Assembly: GCF_002078875.1 (NCBI RefSeq)
Contig: NC_034411.1
Coordinates: 33,250,260-33,314,259, forward strand
Direction: 5' to 3'
Source: Numida meleagris
Lineage: Eukaryota > Chordata > Aves > Galliformes > Numididae
Length of the DNA: 64,000 bases
Position 1 is the stretch's first letter. The number at the start of each line of letters is the position of its first letter. The position numbers were made by a program, and so were the translations under genes. Positions 26,801-38,499 of this stretch are shown here, one piece after another. Under the pieces are notes generated by a model. The model was not told where the DNA came from. It made no database searches and saw only the letters and a program-made list of their open reading frames with translations.

Positions 26801-28152
26801 GCCTCTCCATTTAGCACCATATTGCTCCACAGCATCAGGCTGATCAGATCACGTTAATGGTGAGCTAAACTCTAATCCTTTCAAAATCAAAGGCAGCTTT
26901 GGTGTTAAGTTTAATGGGACCATCAGGGTGGGTTAATGGAAAAGGTGAATATAGTAGAGACACAGAAAAGTAGAGAAAGAAATGTCTCACAAAAAACTCT
27001 TCCACGTGTGCCAGTGATTGAATGCTGTGGAGCTAAATGATAGACTACATTATACAGGGATTTGAAAACAGCCTGCAGAAAACAACTTTAATTCCTAGCC
27101 TCTGAACACAGAAAAAGGACTACAGAGAGACTTAGGAAAGCATATTAAAAATAATGCTTGAGGAAATAATGGATTTATCAGTTTACTGGGGGAGAACAAA
27201 AAAAATGAGCTGTGAATAAAAAAATGGAGATTTTCAAAACTACAAGTAAACTGACAATCCATATTCTTATGTGATACAAATTAAATCTTCCATTTTAAGA
27301 GAATATTTTCTTTCCAGTTTAAGTCAATTGAAATGTTCTGTATGTTTTAAAACCTGAACTAACTTTCCAAATGAAAACTCACTTATAATAAAAAATTTTA
27401 AAACATTCATTGCAAATTCATTAAATGAAATGTTTCCTCACACACACATTTTTTCTCTCTGGTCTATAAATGAAATGAAAACTCATGAAAAAGTGCAGGT
27501 TTTACACAAACTGATGCTTCATTTACAAAGTTGTGACAGACATCCCAGGAGACTATGCAGTAGCTATTCCTACACAAAGCATACTGCAAAAGCTAGGGCT
27601 CAGAAGATGACAGACAATCTATAGTGAAAAGAACAGAGAGCATCTACCATAGACATACATCCTTAGAAATCTGGCATAGTCATTAGCAATATCAGATAGA
27701 AGGAAACACCTTCAAGACTGTCATCCTTCCAGATGTTATTCTATTTCCACCTTCTAGTAAGAGATAATGAGAATTCACTGACCCAGAAAAGTGAGTGGTT
27801 GCAAGGGTAAAACATAAGTCATGGTCTCTGTTTCATCTCAATTGCATTTCTTATGAATCTCATTGCTCAATTCAAACCATATTTATCCAGATTAATATAA
27901 CAAATATTCTCACATTTCAACATGATGTAAGGAACTTTGAGTTAACATTCCATATAATCTCTTCCTCACCCCAGTATAGTTGCTGAATGATTTCATGCTA
28001 CGAGGAATATCTCACAAACTTATTTCTGCGTGACTGCCTCTACATCGCTTGGGATAAGGATCTTTTTGCATTTATTTATTCTACACTACACACAATGCTG
28101 TTGGACTATGTAAATGACTGACAGGTTGCAGCCTTATATCTTGCCTACAATG
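23836..28152. other. Unique non-coding DNA
   Basis: AT-rich. Around 24000-24600 three open frames overlap on opposite strands (24000-24317 minus, 24178-24540 plus, 24348-24599 minus; 83-120 codons) with no recognisable domains. Being open on both strands argues for a chance shortage of stops. A TTA-rich microsatellite-like patch lies at about 25243-25267. Other frames (24810-25118, 26038-26361) also lack motifs. Confidence 0.5.
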
Positions 28153-28255
28153 GGCCAAATTTAAATTTCACTTACACTGATTTCACTGCATTGCAATCAA
28201 TAGAATTCCTCTTGATTTTCATTAGTGTACTGTAAGAGACGGAGATCAGGCTCAG
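28153..28255. repeat. Old palindromic interspersed repeat, copy B
   Basis: Begins GGGCCAAAT (28152-28160) and has an imperfect inverted pair: CTTACACTGAT (28171-28181) against ATTAGTGTACTGTAAG (28221-28236). TCAATAGA lies at 28197-28204 and AGATCAGG at 28243-28250, the same two landmarks as in the element at 4230-4312. The interior spacing differs (46 against 32 bp), so the copies differ by indels and many substitutions, as expected for an old family. Confidence 0.5.
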
Positions 28256-30032
28256 TACCTTGAATACAGAAACTTTTGTTGTTGTTTAAAAGAACTGAGT
28301 AGAGTCCAGAGAAAAGAATGTAATTAGTGTCATTCCAGACTGACATTGTCTTTTGTTGTGTTCTCCATTTTTTTGTTTCAGACTAGCCTAGAGCTGAGCT
28401 CTATGGATCAGATTTTTTCTGTAGTACTAAACAGACAAAGAGAGAACAGTAAGCAGAATTATCTCTGTAAGAATCTTTGCATATTTACTGAGATTAACCA
28501 GGCACTTGAGCATGAGGGAAGTTAGAATTTACTTTTATAAAGATGGAAAAGACATCAGTGTTATATATTCAACTTCAGGAAGCCAGTAAAAAGGAATTTC
28601 AACATGTTATAAAGGAGGCAATCCAGGTGTTTTTGATTCCACCCTTTGATTTTTTGTATCTCCTACTAACACCAAATATGACTAACATCCATGAATGACC
28701 ATCAAACCTTAGAGCTCAGATCTGAGATAGTCTACAGGTGAAGATTAAAGACATCAGTTTATTAAGAAAAGCTGCACCTTGCCGAAGGCAGAAGGACTGA
28801 ATGAGTAGGAGTCAACTGCATCTTCTAATGATACTTCTTGAATGGACAAACACTGCTCTAAGCTCTTGGAATCTGCGAGGGGAATGTTTTAATTAGGCTG
28901 CAGGAAAAAAAAATTACAAATACACTCACAAAATATCTTCCAATTCATAAGATTTCTTCCCCAGAATTGTTTGGCATCCCTTTGAACCTTGCACAGACTG
29001 TAATCCGAAATCATTGCATTTCAGTGTATTTACTTGTCTGTGCTCAGTACGTGATGAAAAGTCTTTTTTTCTTCTCCAGAACTGATGGAACTTATCACCA
29101 AAGCAGAGATTTGTTGAACCTATCTCTATGACACCTGACCAACTGCCACCTCCCTCAGAAAAGTCTTTGTGTTAATCAAGGTGAAATCCCAGTGCCGCAC
29201 TATCCCAATGGTGCTCTGTTTGGTTTCGTATCCTCGAAGTCCTCACCTTCCTTCATGTAACACTGTCAGGCACATACCAAAATTTCAGGTTCCTGACATG
29301 AAAACACTGTTCTGAGAGGCTACTGCATAATCCCCACATTATTTCAAATACTCTCAACTGTAAGGAAACACAAACAAAATAACAATCTTGCCTTACAACC
29401 ACATGGAGCCAAGAGGAGACGCAAGGTCAAGAGCCTTGGAGTTTAGATATAGCTAGCGTCAATCCACCTGGTAGCCAAAAAAAATGGTCTCTGGCATAAT
29501 GTTACTTAGCAGCATGGATGTAGCCACTGGGGCCAGGATTTTATTCCAATTAATTGTAAATAGAGATAGAAAGAGAAGTATTCACGAGACCCTCCAAAAG
29601 ACACACTAAAATACTGCTTTAGCTGCTATAGCACCAAAAACTGAAGTAGTGAAGAAAGGAAAACGGTTTGTGGTAACATCTTAGATAGCATTTCTTCCCT
29701 AGTTTCATACAGAATAAAACATTGTTTAAATAAAAGTGCAAGGCATCTGCTTTGGAATGCAAAGCATGTGCATCAGAGAGGTACAAAGCAGTTATTCAGG
29801 GAATGTCAGGATTTGTTCTGTTTGACGAAGCTAGTCCAAAAGGGTCTGAGCTTTTCTTGCCTGAGATTTTTTAATCTGCTTTGCAATCCTTTTCCAAAAC
29901 ATTATCCAAAATACAGCCTTTCAAGAGAAAAATGAGGTTTTTATAAAACACAGGAAAATTCTGGGACTTGGTTAAAACAATATGGGCTGAAAATGAATGC
30001 TTTTGTTCTTGTTTTTTTTTTTTCTAACAGAC

Positions 30033-30060
30033 TATCCCTATCACAGGAGTGATAGGGATA
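30033..30060. repeat. Perfect hairpin (12-bp arms, 4-nt loop)
   Basis: TATCCCTATCAC at 30033-30044 and GTGATAGGGATA at 30049-30060 are perfect reverse complements around loop AGGA. It directly follows a 13-nt T-run (30011-30023) and CTAACAG, which by itself looks like a splice acceptor. I see no supported exon downstream. The arms have no similarity to CR1 tails. Confidence 0.8.
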
Positions 30061-31534
30061 CTTCGATTGCAGTAAATCCAGTGAATCTTCAGGAAAAAAA
30101 GCATAACATACAACTGGCAGCTATACAGTGACCAGAAGAAAACCTGGAAAGATGAAGCTTACTATTATGAATTTTTTATCTGTTGGTATGATGTAGTGCT
30201 ACAAGAAGCTGTGGACCAGTTTCTGCATTTTGTGAGTCTGGGATGCACATAGCAGTATCTGCACAGAGGAAAGCGTCTTTTCACTGTGTGCTGCAAAGGT
30301 AGAAAAGCCCATAGTGACCACTTCCAGGAACTTGGGATCAGAATAAACTTTTAGAGGTGAGTCAGCTATTCTGAGCAAGCAGTTTACCAGTATCTCAAGA
30401 ACTGACACTTCAACTGAGCCTACAAAGCATTATTTTGAGTTGCAAAGCTATTTCACCTCAGAGAGAGCACTAGAAGTCATTTTGTCTTCACCATGCTGTA
30501 GGCTCCGCAAATGTCATCTAGGTCCCGAAAAAAAGCTTGAAGCTCATTAAGAGCTCACTTTTGTAAAGATTTTGACACTGTCAACACCTATTCACCCAAA
30601 AGGATGTGAGAAATTTCTGAAACTACAGAGTGCAGGAACATAATAGTATAAAGGTAACGTTTTTTTGAAATCTGTTTTAAAAAATCCTTACACACACAAT
30701 TGAAAAACTTTAATTTAAAGCTTATATTTAACAAAATCAATACCTGGAAGGCTTTGTGAATTGTCCTGTGTTTAGACAAGGAAGAGATTTTTCTCACAGT
30801 TCATTACAACGTAGGAAAGGATTTAATAAGTTCTGTGAGTTTTAAAAGGACGGAAAGAATTAAGATTAGAAGATGGACCAGTAGACTACTAATGCCTCTG
30901 AAGCAAGTGCAGACATTGAACTGAGTCTTTTAGTAAACAATAATTCTTGCTGATGATGGAAAATGTTTACAATCTCCTGTAAAGTCAACATTTTTCAAAC
31001 AAAGTGGCTGAATCGGGTAAAGGTAATCTTCTTCAGTTAAGGTAAAAACATGAAGCCAAATCATTAAAGCTGATGCATGCCACAGAGAAATCTATTTCCC
31101 CTATTTCTGCTTTGCCATGTTCTCTTTTTAGATGGATAAGAACTACTTTTATGGATTTCTTTTCAATTTTTTATTGTAATTGACCCTTCATATAATGTAT
31201 TATTTAATAAATTTCAGGTCACACAAAATGAAACCATTCTAATTTTAAGTCTCACCATAAAGCAGACTGTGGAAGAAATATAAGTGGTATTCAGACAATG
31301 AAAGTGACTCTCCATCATCCTTATCTCTATAATCTTTGAAGAACTTAAAAATTGCCACCAGGCTGTTCCCATTCAATATATAAATGTATCCAGTCATGGG
31401 AGAACCAAAGTTGTAACTTTTTTCCCTGCTAGTAGACTAGCCAATATATTTTTGACAATGCATGAAGCTTTGGAACTAGTGGGATTTATTATTTTACTTA
31501 AAAGAGAGTCTTGGAAGAAAATAGTATTCAATTT

Positions 31535-31606
31535 GCTGATACAATCAAGTGATCTATTTCACTGACTATAGCTGATGAAATCAAGTTATCTATTTCAGTG
31601 ACTATC
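31535..31606 (+). repeat. Tandem duplication of a 36-bp unit
   Basis: Two adjacent 36-bp copies (31535-31570 and 31571-31606), both beginning GCTGAT and sharing ATCAAG, TATCTATTTC-type and TGACTAT blocks, match at 31 of 36 positions by my alignment. Five differences in 36 bp indicate an old or freely evolving duplication. No coding role is apparent. Confidence 0.8.
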
Positions 31607-34600
31607 TTTACTGTGCTTTTGCTGCAACAGCAACAGTCACCTTGTCATTTTCTGTATTTGTAGATTTGTTATTGACTAAAATTTTCAGGAGTTTTGTTCT
31701 TAGAAGTGGAGCTAGAGTTATTTTTACATGCTGTCTTCCACCTGACAGTTCAACGCAGGCAGCTGGGAATCTTTTGCATAAATTACTGTAAGCCCTGTGG
31801 CAACTACTGCTATCTTTACTGGTCCATGCAAAATCATTTCTCCACTCATGACAGAAAGTGCAAAGCTTTTTCTTCTCTTTAGGGCATGTACCTAACTTGT
31901 TTATAGAATGTTACCATCACAGTCACCGTCACGTTCATCGTCCCTGCAGGGATGTAATTTGAGACACCAAAAATACGTGATTATGTAAATTCAACTTGAG
32001 ACCACGATAACTCTGTTTCACAAGCCTACTACTGGCCAGTAAAATCTAGATATCACAAATAATGCAATCAGTATGTAGCTAAGGATAAATGTATGGGGTA
32101 TTATCATCCTGAAATGCACAGATCATTGACTGCATACTCCAATCTTGGCTACCTTTCTTTAGGATACAGAAAAGCTTAGCTGACAGTACATTTCAGATAT
32201 GGTTTTAAATGGTAGTTAAAAGTCACTCAGTTTGTGGCATCCAAATAAATGTATGGTCCTCTGGTTTTGAACGTACTGTGTAAGTATAGCACACTTATTT
32301 ATATACATTCAATTCAAGCTCAAATAGAGGATGATGAAAACAGAAACAGATTTTTGTAAAAATATTTCCAGCTTCATTACTCAGAAGTCTCTCCTAGGAA
32401 TGTGAGCGCACACAAGACAGCCTCCAGTACCCAGCTGTAAACTGGCTGCTTCTGCATGCAAGTACACATACGGAATTTTCTGAGGAAGACAGATGAAATC
32501 TTCATCTCTCATCTCCCTAGTTTTAGATGTGTTTCTACCTCATTACTCCTCTGAAAATCCCACCCAGTCCTGATCATAAGCTGACTGAAAAGCTGTATTA
32601 TTCCTTTTAGGTACATCACACATCTCTAAGCTTCCCTCAAATAATTTGCTCAGCAGATCTCAGAGGGCACCAAAGCCCCCTCATGACCAACATTCCCCTC
32701 TGTTTATAGATTGCTGAGCTTGGGTGAAATTTCCAGAAAGTCACCAAAGAACAATCTTCCTAGTCCAATCAGAAGGAGTGGGCTTGATACCATGCTTTGA
32801 GATCTACCATGAACACCTCACTCACTCAAGTCTTTTCAATAAAACACAGCAATGTCAATAAACTGGAAGTATTTGCTGCTTAAATTATTGAGAATTTCCA
32901 AAGCTTCCTTAAGTGCCATTTCTGTACTTGCGTTAAGAGTGCAAAAACCAGAAATATGGCATAACATCATATTTTGATAAGTGTAGACATAAGTTTGTAG
33001 GCACAGCCACAGTTTCTGTTCCATGTGTTGGGTTTGGAGTAGTAGGTTAACTTTTCTTTCCCTAGAGCTTTGCGGTTAGTTTTGTGGTTAAGCTTCCACA
33101 GCCTGAATTCTGAGGCATTTAATTAGCAGTAATGCTGTATTGTGTTGCTCTGCAAAGGTCTTGATCGAGCTTTCCACTTCTTCATGTGAATGAAATACTG
33201 GAAAATTCTTAAAACAAATGGCAGCTTACAAATCAAAGACTTGAGGGGCAGTCTCTTAGAGCATAATACATTTAGTATCCAGTCCACTCAAAGCTCTTCT
33301 CTGTACAAGCACTAAATGGAGGAGTGCTAGCTTTTCTTACAAAAATAAAAAGGGAGGATGATAGCAGCAGCAGCAAATGTATTTCCTCTCTCCTCTCCTC
33401 CTGCACACACATGCACACCTCTGCATGACAACAGCCCTACCTTAATTCCTGTAAAAGAAATCAGAGACGTGTGTCTGAGAGGGCTGACCATATCTGCTCC
33501 CCTAACCTGCCTTTAGAAAGGATGCTAACCAGCACTCGTGCAGGAGGAATGGGGAAGAAGAAGTAGAAAGAGGGAAAGATGAAGAGGATGGTTGCACTCA
33601 GCCCTTTTTGCTGCTAACATGTAGCATCCAAGGAATGCAGGAATCATGGAGTGAGAGGGACAGGAACTAAGGGCGTTGGAGCTAGAGTTTCAGATCCCAT
33701 TCCCTGAGATGGGTATGCATTTAACATGAGAACAATAAAGGGTTAGACAACAGATACAGAAATGAGAACCTTGGATCAGCATCCCCCCAGAAAAGCACCC
33801 TTATCACTGAGCTTCAGCCATTTTGCCTCACTTCATCCTCCCCACGCTTGCATTTGATGATGCCACTCAGGCATAGGCAAAGATCCAACGGACTGCTCTC
33901 CCTGTGTTTGGAGCTTATGCTACTCTGATGGGTACAGAGAAGCTCCCTGGTGTGGGACAAGCTTCCAGGTCCCTGCTTCCTTTCCATGGTGCAGGCACCA
34001 CTCCAGCATCATGCTGCAACAGCACCAGTCCACAGCAAGGGAAACAGGAGAGGCCAGGACATTCCTTTCTGTCTATTTGCCTCCTGCAGAAATCCAGCAC
34101 ATCTACTAGGAAGTATCTTTTGGCACTTGGTGAACATTTTGTTCCAGTTCTGAGGAAACCAGTGGACGCTGTCTGACAAAGGATTACTGTTTGCAAAATT
34201 TGTATGCAGTAAAAACAAAGCAAGTATGAAATCCAAGGACAATAAAGGTCTATGGAAAAATATCCAAGTAGTCAAAAGAGGCAGTGACATTCCAGGAAAT
34301 GCCAATTATTGCCTTGTTTCTTTCATACAAGTCGTTTATTTTACATCTAAAAGCATCCCCGTTTTGATCTAGGAGCACTCACTCCCTCCTATGTGCCACA
34401 GCCGCTGCAGTGGCCAGCTTCAGGCTTGTATTCAGCTCTTGGAAAGGGGAGAGGTGGTAAACCTCTATGCCCAGGAGTGGTCACAAACACATGCTGCCAA
34501 GTGCAGAGCATGGGCTGGCCCCAAAATCACCCCTCTGCAAAATACAGGGGCATCGAGAATGAACTCAGGCTTAATATAAAACTAGTGAGAGTCCTGGGAA

Positions 34601-36130
34601 GAGCAAGATTTTAGTCATTCTACTGGAAAATCAAAAGAAGCAGGAGAAAAACAGCCAAGACTCACTGGGGGAACCAGTCTGGCTCTGCTGAGTGTGTTTC
34701 CAAGTTAAACAATCTTCTCTTTTAAATTTTAAAAGAACACTTGTAAGCCAGGTTGCTTTTCAGAAGTTCTTGAAGCCCTAACGAGAGGAGATTAACAACA
34801 AAAAAAAGTTATTTTATGCTTTTCATCTTTGAAAGTCATTAGCTATTAATAAAAATACTGTACTGCACTGATTAGAAAGATGTGAAGAATCAAAGCCTTC
34901 TTTCAGTTTGCTCTGCAGAAAAGCCCTTGTAGACTGTGCTTTGCTGTGGGCACCAGTAGAAGACAGGAACAAAGTGAAGTTGTCTAAAAATTTGAAAGTA
35001 TTGCCTGATGATTGATTGATCATGCTTGATTGATAATACCTCCAGGTGATTCTGCAAACCAGAAAAACCTGTGCTGATACCACACTGACCGATTACTGAG
35101 GTGTGTGGGATAGACAAATTGCTTGCCTGTGTTTACAGTCTAATAGTAGAAGCCCAACCTTCAAATAAAAATGTCACGGAGTGGAAAAACAAACATATGG
35201 CCTAAGGTGTGTATTCCAGCAAGTGAAAAATCTAGTTTTGTGTAAAACTAAATATTAAATGGAGCATTAAATGTTAAAAGTATATTTATGATCTTTAATA
35301 TGTTTTAGGAAAAAGTTATTACCAATGTTATTTTCTGTTATTATTGGTGAAGGTATGTTATTGTTTTTTTGCTTTTATTGTTATTGCTGTAGTTAAACTT
35401 TTCTCTGTGGGTCAAAAGAAATTTATATTTGAGTCACTGATTCGGTTATTAGATTACATAGGATTCATTCATTTGCTCTAGTCAAAAATTGTATATATTT
35501 ATTAACAAAAATATAAAGGGATGTATTTACTCTTCTGAGGAGAGACCCTAAAAAAGTACTTTTTGTTTTCGGTTATATTACTGAAGAAAGTCTGAAGAAT
35601 ACATTTTTTTTTTAAGTAACAGATTTTGAATGAAGATTAGGAGTGAATAACAAGAAATGTGCAGCTCTACTGGCCCTAGAAGCTTGTTAGAGTAGCTGTT
35701 TTTGCAGTAGGTTAAATTGTTGTGATGCTTCATGGACTGCTGTGTGCACACCGACCTCTATGCAGAGGGCAGCTCACTGGAAATATGCATTGACCTGCCC
35801 TGAAAAGCCTTCACTGAACTCTGGCAGCAAACTGAGGCCAGCATAAAACTTTGAGGCAAGCACAGTTCTCTGAAGGCAGAGTGATCTTTGCCTTAACACT
35901 ATCTGAATGTCCATGGGCTCAGTTGTTCCTCTGAGATTCAGCTTTGGAGCTGCAGCTATCTATCTCCTCAAGGGAAACTGCAAGAGTCATTTTGCCTGGT
36001 CACTTGATGGACGTTAAAAAATATCCCTTAGGAGAACTCTAGGGACGCCTTGAAACTTATTAGAGCCTCAACTCTGAAGGCTTCTGAGCTCCTGGACAAC
36101 ACACAATGCAAAAGGCAGTAACAACACGGG

Positions 36131-36170
36131 CCTAATAAAGCCAATAAAGTACCAATAAGGCCAATAAAGA
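36131..36170 (+). repeat. Short tandem array of CCAATAAAG
   Basis: Four successive variants of a 9-11 bp unit: CCTAATAAAG, CCAATAAAGTA, CCAATAAGG and CCAATAAAGA. It is a minisatellite-like micro-array. It contains CCAAT and AATAAA strings, but only as parts of the repeat unit. Confidence 0.7.
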
Positions 36171-38466
36171 ACCTTGCAGAGCAGGAATAGATTCCTGCTA
36201 GAAAATCCAACTCTATTCAGCTACCTTTATAAAATTAGTAAATATGATGAAGCAGCGCATCTGGCTAACCCTAATGGCAGGAAGAAATTCAAAAATCAGA
36301 TTTAATGAAGCCAGATTTAGTCTTTCAGTCCATTTAAATGTCAGACAGAAAGGTATGATTCCAAGCATATCTGTCAAATACCAGCATGAAAGATCTTCCT
36401 CAAAAGGAAAAGTTAAAAATGTGTGAAGTTCAGCAACTGGTTTTAGCCAACAAGGAAATGGTTTAATGTTCAAGAAATAATGTCCCAGGAGCTACTCTCC
36501 TTATTCCACTTTTTCTGCTGAGAAACATAATATTTGCATAGACATTCTATTGGGAAAAAGTCCCATGAATTGCAATAAGCATATTGCCTCACTTTCTAGC
36601 ACCAGTAGTGATCTTTGAATGCATATGCTGTCATTATTTGAAGGCAACATAAGGACAGACTTCCTGAACTGAAAACTAACCCCAACATAGTAACTAAATA
36701 GCAACAGAAAGGTCTGATTGTTATTATTTGATGGTGGTATTCCTGTCTCAGTCTTTAAAAGTTCATATAAGGATCACATGAGAATTCAGTCACTGAAGCC
36801 TCATTTCTGGTTCACTGGATTGTCACTCAAGAATTAAGTCTGCCAGACAGGGAACACTCAGGTGCATGTCACAAAACAGAATCCAATCCTCGGCATTTTG
36901 TCGACTCTTTGAACTGGCATATTCGGTCCCTGTGCTTTCAAATGGCTGCTCATTTCCTTTTTCTTTCCTCCTTCCTCCCTCTCACATCATAAAATGGGGA
37001 TGGAAAGGTGAATGTAGATAATAATATTTTATGCACCTCTTGGAATAAAGACAAACCATCTGCTGGGAAAGAGGCTTTTCATTATTATTCTGATTTTCAC
37101 AGCAGTTTTATTTATCTATTTTCATTACTGCATCCTTTCTTATCATATAATGCAGAAGACTGCTTATCCTCCTTACTATACACTTGTTGTTTTTCTCCTG
37201 GAGAAGTATTTTTTGTTCATAATAAATTATTCTTCCAGATGCATCACTTTTGCTACTGTGAAGAGACAAGTTGTAAGGTATGAAATCCATTTTGGAATAT
37301 CAGAAAAAAAGCAGGCTGCTCAGTCCAAAAAGTGACCAGTTCTTAAGGGTTCATAGCACTGGCTGCATGATGAAATGAAAGCATAGACCTGGGGCGCGTG
37401 TGGCATTAATAATGAAATTTGGAGCTTTTCACATTTGCATTACTGATTCAAAACAAAAGCTGCTACTCTGTGATCGCTATTCAGTGACCCATACAAAATG
37501 TGTGAATGACCTCCATCTAGTTCCTAGTTAGATATTTGTCTGTTTCATAAAAGCAAGCACTATGGTTAGCACGCTGGTTAGGAGTTTCAACGGAAATGCT
37601 GATAACTACTCTGCCGCTGCTATTGTAATCGCTCAGTCTATTTTCACTTTCTGGATTTGTTAGCCTGGTACCTTGTGGGAGCAGGAGATTGACTTCAAAA
37701 ACATAAAATGATGTGGAGCTACACGCTAACTTGGGTGGCACAAGGAAATCTGCTCAGTACAAATGACTGCTAAAGTAAAGCTTCTGTGATACGATTTTTC
37801 CTTGCTTTAGTCTGATGTTCTTATCCCTTACAACACCTGTTTCAGTAACTTTGAAAGACTAGAAACCTCTCATTACACAGTCAGTGGTTCACCTGGGATT
37901 AGCATTTCAGTTCCTTTGATATAATCAGTAAATTGAAGTATGCAGCCCATGATAAAACTACCAACATTTATGAAATGGAGGAACAAACCCCTGAGACCTC
38001 ATGAATTTTTTGGCTGAGCAAAGAACCTAAAATCACATCCAAGATTTTCTGGTATTAGAGTCTGAAGGAAATGTCTGCCAGAATGTCTTTAGGGAATAGA
38101 TATTCATGAGCACCTACATACATCCATTCCACTCTATAATGTGCAGAAAAATGTGATCCAAAATAGCACTGAAGTCTTCAGAAAATCTCCCACTACATTC
38201 AGTAGGCCTTCAGGTAGGGTAAGATATACAGCACAGAATCCCTGTAATTCCCTTCAAAATGAATGCTCCACATAGTCACAGACAGATGACACTTGTAACG
38301 GCACAGAAAGAGAGAGCTATTGTACTGGGGAAACCACTTGCACTCAGCATAGGAGATTGGTTTCTGTAACGCTAGGACACTTCGCTTTCGTCTTGGAAAA
38401 CAGTACAATAAAACTTCACAAAAAGGAGTGCAGTGCTAAAAGGGTGGGGGGGTTGTTTTTCTTTTT

Positions 38467-38499
38467 AATAAAATAAATAAATAAATAAATAAATAAAAA
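38467..38499 (+). repeat. AAAT tetranucleotide microsatellite
   Basis: An AAAT/ATAA array of about seven units following a TTTTTAATA stretch, preceded by a G7 run (about 38443-38449). It is likely length-polymorphic. Confidence 0.9.

Larger units (their letters stand above)
28256..38466. other. Unique non-coding DNA with small local repeats
   Basis: No gene recognised. The 33.9-34.3 kb stretch is GC-richer and open in four frames on both strands (for example 33904-34176 plus, 33915-34223 minus). I read this as low stop density rather than coding. A purine-rich stretch lies at about 33541-33590 and a pyrimidine-rich, CA-containing stretch at about 33384-33420. The hairpin at 30.03 kb, tandem repeat at 31.5 kb and short repeat at 36.1 kb are listed separately. 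Confidence 0.5.

Noticed and set aside
30011..30031. T-run plus CTAACAG as a splice acceptor
   Set aside because: It has the look of a 3' splice site, but the following bases form the perfect hairpin and no supported reading frame continues.
33033..33048. GGAGTAGTAGGTT as a let-7-like microRNA seed
   Set aside because: It lacks the rest of the mature let-7 sequence and no complementary arm lies nearby.
33904..34305. Cluster of four open frames (90-102 codons) on both strands
   Set aside because: Simultaneous openness on both strands reflects few stop codons in a GC-richer stretch. No domain, start context or splice structure supports coding.
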